In this document: piece after piece, positions 1 through 5,089 of the stretch | Numbering within the stretch: the stretch's first letter is position 1 | How the letters are laid out: each line of letters opens with the position of its first letter | NCBI GenBank assembly: GCA_007127575.1 | Contig: SKZC01000496.1 | Coordinates: forward strand, 1 to 5,089 | Length of the DNA: 5,089 nucleotides | DNA from: Gemmatimonadota bacterium | GTDB lineage: Bacteria > Gemmatimonadota > Gemmatimonadetes > Longimicrobiales > Gaopeijiaceae | Reading direction: 5' to 3' | Notes under the pieces: model-generated | The model's database searches: none | The model's input: only the letters and a program-made list of their open reading frames with translations | Told to the model about the DNA's origin: nothing | Translations under genes and position numbers: made by a program

Positions 1-1341
1 GAGGCCCGGGAGGAGCTGCTGGAGATCTCCCGGATCAACACCGGTACGACGGAGGGGGGCGGCGCCTTCGATGTGGACGGGGGGAGCTACGCCTTCCACT
101 ACTACGGAAAGCTGGCCGGCTCGCTGGGCGGCGGCTACGCCCTCCCGGAGGACGACGGCTTCCCCCTCTCTCGGTCCGACGGGTTCTGGGGACGCCACTT
201 GCGGGTGCCCCGACGAGGGGTGGCCGTCCACATCAACGCCTTCAACTTTCCCGTCTGGGGCCTGGCTGAAAAGGTGGCCTGCGCCCTCCTGGCCGGTATG
301 CCCGTCATCGCCAAGCCGGCCAGCGCCACCGCCTGGGCCGCGGTCCACTGCGTCCGGCGCATGGTGGAGGCCCAGCTTCTCCCTCCGGGCACGCTTCAGC
401 TCATCTGCGGCTCTCCCGGCGACCTGCTGGACCGGGTCGGATCCCAGGACGTGGTGGCATTCACCGGTTCTGCGGAGACGGCCAGGCTCCTCCGGCACCA
501 ACCCCACATCGCCGAAGCGAATCCTCGATTCAACGTGGAGGCGGACAGCCTGAACGCGGCGGTGCTGGCTCCGGACGCCACCGACGGTTCCGTCTTCGAC
601 CTCTTCGTCCGCGATGTGGTCCGGGAGATCACCCAGAAGGCGGGACAGAAGTGCACGGCGGTGCGTCGGATCCTGGCCCCGGAAGGTGCCGTAGACCGGG
701 TGGAAGAGGCGCTGGCCGAGGCCCTGGGGAAGGTGGTCACCGGGAACCCCGAAGATCCGTCGGTAACCATGGGCCCGCTGGCCACGGAGCGGCAACTCCA
801 GTCCGCCCTGGAAGCCGTGGCGGAGCTGAGCCGGGAGGCGGACCGGGTTGTGGGCTCCGGAAGCCGCGTGGACGGAGTGGGCAGTCCGGCAGGTAAGGGG
901 TACTTCCTGGCGCCAACTCTGCTGAGAGCCCGAGGAGTGGCGCCGGGCCAGGCCGTCCACCGCCGGGAGGCCTTCGCCCCGGTGGCCACCCTCCTCCCCT
1001 ACGACGGCTCGCCGGAGTCGGCAGCCCAGGTGGTGGGGATGGGCGGAGGGATGCTCGTCAACTCCCTCTATTCCAACGACGAAGACTGGCTCGCGGCGTA
1101 TCTCCGGGAGGGTGGGAGTCACCAGGGACGACTCTACATCGGGTCCGACGCTTCCGCCGAGGCCGCCCCGGGGTCTGGAGTGGCCGTGCCCCAGAGCCTC
1201 CACGGAGGGCCGGGACGGGCCGGGGGAGGGAGCGAGCTGGGCGGGTTGGCCGGCGTGCACCTCTACATGGAGCGGGTGGCCCTTCAGGGAGCCCGGTCCG
1301 CGCTGGACTCGCTCTCGGAAGATCCTCCCCTCCAGGGGTGA
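1..1341 (+). CDS. PaaZ/BoxD-type acyl-CoA semialdehyde dehydrogenase, 5' partial
   Basis: The reading frame is open from base 1, so the start lies upstream; 446 residues are visible and, by comparison with E. coli PaaZ from memory, about 75-80 N-terminal residues are missing. It is a cytosolic aldehyde dehydrogenase, probably NAD(P)+-dependent, of the branch that oxidises CoA-thioester semialdehydes (phenylacetyl-CoA or benzoyl-CoA epoxidation routes). Visible family marks are HINAFNFPVWG (from about 229), ICGSPGDLLDR, VAFTGSAETA, NVEADSLN with the likely general-base Glu at 538-540, KAGQKCTAVRR with the likely nucleophile Cys at 652-654, and the C-terminal LHGGPGRAGGG...ELGG block followed by YMERVALQG. 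The protein stops just after this block. Classical PaaZ (about 680 residues) continues into a MaoC-like hydratase domain, which is absent, so the architecture is closer to BoxD or other single-domain relatives. The exact substrate cannot be read from the sequence. The next gene follows after 12 bases, implying an operon. An ATG at 73 lies inside the conserved domain and is not the start. Confidence 0.9.
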   Translation, partial: EAREELLEISRINTGTTEGGGAFDVDGGSYAFHYYGKLAGSLGGGYALPEDDGFPLSRSDGFWGRHLRVPRRGVAVHINAFNFPVWGLAEKVACALLAGMPVIAKPASATAWAAVHCVRRMVEAQLLPPGTLQLICGSPGDLLDRVGSQDVVAFTGSAETARLLRHQPHIAEANPRFNVEADSLNAAVLAPDATDGSVFDLFVRDVVREITQKAGQKCTAVRRILAPEGAVDRVEEALAEALGKVVTGNPEDPSVTMGPLATERQLQSALEAVAELSREADRVVGSGSRVDGVGSPAGKGYFLAPTLLRARGVAPGQAVHRREAFAPVATLLPYDGSPESAAQVVGMGGGMLVNSLYSNDEDWLAAYLREGGSHQGRLYIGSDASAEAAPGSGVAVPQSLHGGPGRAGGGSELGGLAGVHLYMERVALQGARSALDSLSEDPPLQG

Positions 1342-1345
1342 GGGG
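1340..1345 (+). promoter_or_regulatory. Ribosome binding site of the aminotransferase gene
   Basis: GAGGGG lies 8 bases before the ATG at 1354 and overlaps the TGA stop (1339-1341) of the dehydrogenase gene. This placement supports ATG 1354 as the start and suggests translational coupling of the two genes. Confidence 0.6.
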
Positions 1346-1353
1346 CGGCGTCC

Positions 1354-2541
1354 ATGGAGATCCGGACCGCCCACCGGCTGGAGCGACTTCCGCCCTACAT
1401 GCTGGGCAAGATCAAGCGGCTCACCCATGAGAAGCGGAAAGCGGGGCTGGACGTCATCGACCTGAACATGGGGAATCCCAAGGACCCCACGCCGGAGGTC
1501 ATCGTCGAGAAGCTCTCCGAGGCTGCTCGGGACCCCCGAAACCAGCGGTACAGCGCCAGCGCCGGGGTGTTCAACCTCCGGAGGGAGGTGGCTCTCAAGT
1601 ACCGCCATCGCTGGGGCGTGGAGCTGGACCCGGAACGGGAGGTCATCGCCACCATCGGCTCCAAGGAAGGCTTCAGCCACCTCTGCCTGGCGCTCCTCGG
1701 GCCCGGAGATTCGGCCATCGTCACCCGCCCGGCCTTCCAGATCCATACGTACGGAGTGGTTCTGGCCGGGGCCAGCGTCATCGGGGTGGAGCTGGGCAAC
1801 GACGCGGCCTTTCTTCGCCGCTTGGAGGAGATCATCCATCACCTCCAGCCCAAGCCCAAGGTCATGATCCTGAACTTCCCCAACAATCCCACCACCCTCT
1901 GCGTGGAGCCCGGGTTCTGGGAGGAGGTGGTGGACATCGCCCGGAGGCATCAGGTCATGGTGATCTCCGACTTCGCCTACGGGGAGACTTGCTTCGACGG
2001 GTACCGAGCTCCCTCCTTCATGGAGGCGCGGGGGGCCAAGGAGGTGGGGGTGGAATTCACCACCATGTCCAAGGCGTACAACATGGCAGGGTGGCGCATC
2101 GGCTTCTGCGTGGGAAATCCGGAGATGATCCGTGCCCTCTCGGAGATCAAGAGCTATTACGACTACGGAATCTTCCAGGCCATTCAGATCGCTTCCATCG
2201 TGGGGATGAGGGAGTGTGGAGAGGAGGTGGAGCAGCAGGCGGAGGTGTATGCCCGGCGGCGGGACAGCATCGTCCGGCACTGCCGGCGAATCGGGTGGGA
2301 GGTGGATCCCCCAAAGGCCACCATGTTCGTCTGGGCTCGCATTGCGCCGTCCCACCTGGAGGCCTACGGGGGACGCACCGTGGACTTCTGCCTGGACATG
2401 ATCGACCGGGCCGAAGTGGCCATGTGTCCTGGAGGGGCATTCGGAGAGGAGGGGGAAGGGCACGTGCGCATCGCCATGACGGAGAACGAGGAGCGGATCC
2501 GGCAGGCTTTCCGGAACCTGGACCGGACGCTGAACCGATGA
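1354..2541 (+). CDS. alaC: AlaC-type alanine (glutamate-pyruvate) aminotransferase
   Basis: A 395-residue fold-type I PLP aminotransferase of class I/II; E. coli AlaC (YfdZ) is 412 residues. The predicted reaction is reversible amino transfer between glutamate/2-oxoglutarate and pyruvate/alanine in the cytosol. The start is set by the ribosome binding site and by the N-terminus, where RLERLPPYMLGKI matches the family opening. Family marks in order are DLNMGNP, TIGSKEG (about 101-107), NFPNNPTT with Asn178 (cofactor-binding Asn), ISDFAYGE with Asp206 and Tyr209 (pyridine nitrogen and O3' contacts), TMSKAYNMAGWRIGF with Lys240 (2071-2073) as the PLP Schiff-base lysine, IKSYYDYG, and HVRIAMTEN with Arg372 (2467-2469) for the substrate carboxylate. 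All expected catalytic residues are present. It sits 12 bases after the dehydrogenase gene and 64 bases before speA. LL-diaminopimelate or methionine aminotransferases are related, but the motif wording fits AlaC best. Family assignment is firm; in vivo substrate is less so. Confidence 0.9.
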   Translation: MEIRTAHRLERLPPYMLGKIKRLTHEKRKAGLDVIDLNMGNPKDPTPEVIVEKLSEAARDPRNQRYSASAGVFNLRREVALKYRHRWGVELDPEREVIATIGSKEGFSHLCLALLGPGDSAIVTRPAFQIHTYGVVLAGASVIGVELGNDAAFLRRLEEIIHHLQPKPKVMILNFPNNPTTLCVEPGFWEEVVDIARRHQVMVISDFAYGETCFDGYRAPSFMEARGAKEVGVEFTTMSKAYNMAGWRIGFCVGNPEMIRALSEIKSYYDYGIFQAIQIASIVGMRECGEEVEQQAEVYARRRDSIVRHCRRIGWEVDPPKATMFVWARIAPSHLEAYGGRTVDFCLDMIDRAEVAMCPGGAFGEEGEGHVRIAMTENEERIRQAFRNLDRTLNR

Positions 2542-2605
2542 GCGTTGCCGCGTCCGTCCCGTTTCCGCCCCCCTCAGGTCCGCCCCCTCCTTCCAGGAGA
2601 AATCC
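2542..2605 (+). other. Pyrimidine-rich spacer and leader before speA
   Basis: This 64-base gap between alaC and speA is dominated by C and T. It holds two near-identical C-runs, CCGCCCCCCTC at 2565-2575 and CCGCCCCCTC at 2580-2589. No convincing -35/-10 pair is visible: a TTGCCG at 2545 has only a C-run where a -10 box would be. CTCC at 2587-2590 is complementary to GGAG at 2596-2599 in the speA ribosome binding site. That could give a weak 4-bp hairpin, but its functional relevance is speculative. Confidence 0.45.
2595..2600 (+). promoter_or_regulatory. Ribosome binding site of speA
   Basis: AGGAGA ends 5 bases before the ATG at 2606, a near-consensus Shine-Dalgarno sequence at normal spacing. 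It supports that ATG as the speA start. Confidence 0.75.
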
Positions 2606-4510
2606 ATGAGCTGGAGCATCGAAGACGCCCGGGAGCTCTTCGGGATCCGGGGTTGGGGGGTGGGCTACTTCGACGTGAACGAGAAGGGGAACGTCACCGT
2701 GCAGCCCACCCGGGAGCCGGAGCGCAGCTTGGACCTCTTCGAGATCGCCTCCGACCTGGCCGCCCAGGGGATGGGGTTTCCCATTCTCGTTCGTTTTCCC
2801 GACATCCTGGCCACCCGGATCGAGACCCTGGTGACCCGCTTCTCCCGTGCCATGGAGGAGTACGAGTACGACGGGGGCTACACCCTGGTCTATCCCATCA
2901 AGGTGAACCAGCAGCGTCGCGTTCTGGAGGAGTTGGTGGCTGCCGGGGACCGCTACGGGGTGGGGCTGGAAGTGGGGAGCAAGCCGGAGCTCCAGGCGGT
3001 ACTGGCCCTCTCCGACACGTCGAACCACCTCATCATCTGTAACGGCTACAAGGACGAGGAATATCTCTATCTGGCCCTCATGGGGCAGAAGCTGGGTCAC
3101 GAGGTCCTCATCGTCATCGAGAAGATCTCCGAAGTGGACCTCCTCCTGAAGCTGGCGGAGGAGATGGACGTCACCCCCACCGCAGGGGTCCGGATCAAGC
3201 TCTCCTCCACCGGGTCGGGGCGCTGGTCCGAGACGGCCGGCGACAAGAGCAAGTTCGGGCTTTCGGCGTCGGAGCTCATGCGGGTTGTGGAGAAGCTCCG
3301 GTCCGCAGGCCGGACGGAGCTTCTACGGATGCTCCACTTTCACCTGGGCTCCCAGATCCCGGACGTCCGGAACGTGAAGGAGGCCATGACCGAGGTGGCC
3401 CGGTACTACGTGGAGTTCCGGAAGCTGGGCATCGACGTCCGGTACGTGGACGTGGGAGGCGGGCTAGGGGTGGACTACGATGGGACCCGCTCCGCCCACG
3501 CCGCCAGCGTGAACTACTCCATCCAGGAGTATGCCAACGACATCGTCTACGCGCTGGCGGAGGTGTGCCGGGAAGAGGAGCTTCCCATGCCCCATATCAT
3601 CTCTGAGTCGGGGCGAGCCCTCACGGCCCACCACACCCTCCTCCTGGTGAACGTCATCGATCTGGAGACCCAGATCGTGGAGCACCGGGACGAGATCCCG
3701 GACGAGATGCACACGGTGGTCCACGACCTGGCGGAAACGTTGCACGGGATGGACGAGCGATCCCTCCGGGAGGTCTATCACGACGCCAGCTACTGGAAGG
3801 ACCGGATGCGCTCGCTGTACAACAGCGGGGTGCTGAGCTTGCCGGAGCGGGCCCTGGCCGAGCGACTCTATCTGGCCATCATGACCCGAGGCGTGGAGCT
3901 GGCCTCATCGGATCCGGAGGAGTGGGAGGACATCCTTCCGGAGATGGAGGACGTCCTCACGGACCGCTACTTCTGCAACTTCTCCCTCTTCCAGTCGGTG
4001 CCGGATTCCTGGGCCATCGACCAGCTCTTCCCCATCATGCCCATCCACCGGCTCGACGAGCGGCCCACCCGGCGCGGGACCCTCCAGGACGTGACCTGTG
4101 ACTCGGACGGGAAGATCGACCGCTTCGTGGGGGACCCGGAGGGTCGGCACAGCTTGGAGCTCCACACCCTCCGGGCGGGCCAACCGTACATCCTCGGGAT
4201 CTTCCTCACCGGGGCCTACCAGGAGATCCTGGGAGACCTGCACAACCTCTTCGGCGACACCAACGCGGTCCACCTCCGGCTCACCGAGGACGGCGACTAC
4301 GAAGTGGCGGACCTCCTCCACGGCGATACGGTGACGGACGTCCTCTCCTACGTCCAGTTCGATAGCGACCGCCTCATCGCCAACTTCCGGAAGAAAGTAC
4401 GACGCCGCACGTCGCTGGAGCGGAGCGAAGCCAATGCCTTCATCGCGGACTACATCGCGGGGTTGGCGGGGTATACGTATCTGGAAGGCCGGGACGGCGA
4501 GCCTGGCTGA
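2606..4510 (+). CDS. speA: Biosynthetic arginine decarboxylase (SpeA)
   Basis: A 634-residue fold-type III PLP enzyme that decarboxylates L-arginine to agmatine, the first step of the agmatine route to putrescine and spermidine; E. coli SpeA is 658 residues. The N-terminus (ARELFGIRGWGVGYFDVNEKG) is typical. The alanine-racemase-like barrel carries YPIKVNQQ with Lys99 (2900-2902) as the PLP lysine, VGLEVGSKPEL, HFHLGSQIPD (His244-Asp253), the phosphate-binding DVGGGLGVDYDG (282-293) and SESGRA (333-338). A helical insert characteristic of bacterial arginine decarboxylases follows at about 355-455. The C-terminal barrel has CDSDGKID with Cys498 and Asp499, the conserved pair completing the active site across the dimer, and GAYQE with Tyr538. 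It appears intact. No agmatinase or agmatine deiminase gene lies in the window, so the next pathway step is elsewhere. It may be read from the alaC transcript or from an unrecognised promoter. The stop is 5 bases from the convergent gene's stop. Confidence 0.97.
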   Translation: MSWSIEDARELFGIRGWGVGYFDVNEKGNVTVQPTREPERSLDLFEIASDLAAQGMGFPILVRFPDILATRIETLVTRFSRAMEEYEYDGGYTLVYPIKVNQQRRVLEELVAAGDRYGVGLEVGSKPELQAVLALSDTSNHLIICNGYKDEEYLYLALMGQKLGHEVLIVIEKISEVDLLLKLAEEMDVTPTAGVRIKLSSTGSGRWSETAGDKSKFGLSASELMRVVEKLRSAGRTELLRMLHFHLGSQIPDVRNVKEAMTEVARYYVEFRKLGIDVRYVDVGGGLGVDYDGTRSAHAASVNYSIQEYANDIVYALAEVCREEELPMPHIISESGRALTAHHTLLLVNVIDLETQIVEHRDEIPDEMHTVVHDLAETLHGMDERSLREVYHDASYWKDRMRSLYNSGVLSLPERALAERLYLAIMTRGVELASSDPEEWEDILPEMEDVLTDRYFCNFSLFQSVPDSWAIDQLFPIMPIHRLDERPTRRGTLQDVTCDSDGKIDRFVGDPEGRHSLELHTLRAGQPYILGIFLTGAYQEILGDLHNLFGDTNAVHLRLTEDGDYEVADLLHGDTVTDVLSYVQFDSDRLIANFRKKVRRRTSLERSEANAFIADYIAGLAGYTYLEGRDGEPG

Positions 4511-4520
4511 GGGGCTCAGC
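4506..4520. terminator. Small hairpin spanning both convergent stop codons, possible terminator
   Basis: GCTGAG-GGG-CTCAGC is a perfect 6-bp inverted repeat with a 3-base loop, extendable by one G-T wobble pair (4505/4521). The left arm contains the speA TGA (4508-4510); the right arm contains the complement of the TGA of the - strand gene (4516-4518). Neither strand has a T-tract after the stem, so it is not a canonical intrinsic terminator. It is the only structure seen in this junction. Confidence 0.25.
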
Positions 4521-5089
4521 TCCCACCGCCGAAGCGTTCCCGGAGCTCCTCACAGCGGTCCCGGTCGTGGGGCCGAGGGGTGAACCAGACCAGATCAAAG
4601 GGGGGCCGACCCTCCACCTCGTCGGACGATGCGGCGTTCTCCCCGGCGTTCACGTACGCCCACGGGTCCTGGACTCCGTCCCGTACCTGAACGAAGGCCA
4701 CAGTGACGACCCGCTCTCCGGCGCCTCCTTCCCGCAGGTACCAGGGGACGCCGCGGTCATTGCGGATGTGCCCCCGCCCTGCCACCAGCACGGCCTCACC
4801 CGTGGGGGACTCGCCGGCGGCGGACCGGAGGCCATGGGCCATGGAAGCGTCCCTGAGTCGCTGCACCCGCGCCATGGCCGGGATGGCGTGTTCAGGGACG
4901 AGGTCGCAGTGTGCTACCATGAGCTCATCCGCCAGGGCCTCGCGCAGCGGACCGTCCAGCTCCCGGTCCAGGTGGAGTCTTTCCCGCTCCTGGGAGCCCA
5001 GTACCTCCAGCCCCTCCTGGCCCACCGCCTGTTGCAGCTCCCGCTCCACGTCTCCGGGGTGGAGGGAGAGCCCCCCCTGGAGCGCCGCC
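4516..5089 (-). CDS. ChaN/DUF399-family (haem-binding-like) protein, 5' partial
   Basis: The frame is open to the right window edge, giving 190 C-terminal residues; the start lies outside. E. coli ChaN, an iron-regulated lipoprotein reported to bind haem, is about 290 residues, so perhaps 80-110 residues are missing. Any lipoprotein signal would be in the unseen part, so location cannot be judged. Visible family marks are LADELMVAHCDLVPEH, the helix ARVQRLRDASMAHGL, the diagnostic strand-loop VLVAGRGHIRNDRGVPWYL (motif at about 4735-4773, followed by a further strand VVTVAFVQV), and the closing DLVWFTPRPHDRDRCEELRERF. A GTG at 5049 gives a possible 177-residue start, but coding sense continues upstream (ALQGGLSLHPGDVERELQQ) and the family is longer, so it is unlikely to be the real start. 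The gene converges on speA with a 5-base gap and is therefore transcribed independently of the other three. Family call is from remembered motifs; function in this organism is not established. Confidence 0.8.
   Translation of the reverse strand, partial: AALQGGLSLHPGDVERELQQAVGQEGLEVLGSQERERLHLDRELDGPLREALADELMVAHCDLVPEHAIPAMARVQRLRDASMAHGLRSAAGESPTGEAVLVAGRGHIRNDRGVPWYLREGGAGERVVTVAFVQVRDGVQDPWAYVNAGENAASSDEVEGRPPFDLVWFTPRPHDRDRCEELRERFGGGS

Noticed and set aside
396..989. 197-residue open frame on the - strand inside the dehydrogenase gene
   Set aside because: Composition is rich in Ser, Arg, Thr and Ala, as expected for the complement of a GC-rich gene; no motif and no ribosome binding site stands out.
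2542..2605. Promoter for speA in the spacer
   Set aside because: A TTGCCG at 2545 has no partner -10 box at suitable spacing; the region there is a C-run.
1989..2609. 206-residue + strand frame overlapping the end of alaC
   Set aside because: It is an out-of-frame reading of alaC, full of Gly, Arg and Pro, with no family similarity; the alaC frame has all catalytic residues.
2147..3100. 317-residue open frame on the - strand across the alaC/speA junction
   Set aside because: It is antisense to two well-supported genes and has no recognisable domain; long antisense frames are expected where third positions are GC-rich.
3905..4321. 138-residue - strand frame inside speA
   Set aside because: Val/Glu-rich antisense shadow of the conserved speA C-terminal region.
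1..5089. Undescribed defence system, mobile element, CRISPR array or RNA gene
   Set aside because: All but about 80 bases are accounted for by four recognisable metabolic or conserved-family genes; no repeats, recombinase, tRNA-like or toxin-antitoxin signals were seen on either strand.

Overview
The window looks like ordinary chromosomal DNA from a high-GC bacterium (roughly two thirds G+C by eye, with G/C strongly preferred at third codon positions). Coding density is high, gaps are short, and no mobile-element, CRISPR, rRNA or tRNA signal is visible. The proteins are bacterial in type. The overall style would suit Gemmatimonadota, Acidobacteriota or another GC-rich Gram-negative lineage, but the phylum is a weak inference and no marker gene settles it.

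Layout. Three genes lie on the + strand. First is the 3' part of a PaaZ/BoxD-type acyl-CoA semialdehyde dehydrogenase (1-1341, start outside the window). Twelve bases later comes an AlaC-type alanine/glutamate aminotransferase (1354-2541). After a 64-base pyrimidine-rich spacer comes a full-length biosynthetic arginine decarboxylase, SpeA (2606-4510). A fourth gene converges from the - strand (4516-5089, 5' part outside the window) and encodes the C-terminal part of a ChaN/DUF399-family protein, a family linked to haem binding. Its stop codon is only 5 bases from the speA stop, and a small perfect hairpin contains both stop codons.

How the genes relate. The dehydrogenase and aminotransferase are almost certainly co-transcribed, because the alaC ribosome binding site overlaps the stop codon of the gene before it. 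speA could be on the same transcript, since no promoter is recognisable in the spacer. AlaC and SpeA are both PLP enzymes of amino-acid metabolism: pyruvate/alanine with glutamate/2-oxoglutarate, and arginine to agmatine, the entry to putrescine and spermidine. They do not form one linear pathway, and the dehydrogenase belongs to aromatic or CoA-thioester catabolism. The cluster therefore reads as neighbouring housekeeping genes. I did not find evidence of an undescribed system. The points most worth a second look are the dehydrogenase ending without the hydratase domain of classical PaaZ, the shared-stop hairpin, and the C-rich speA leader.
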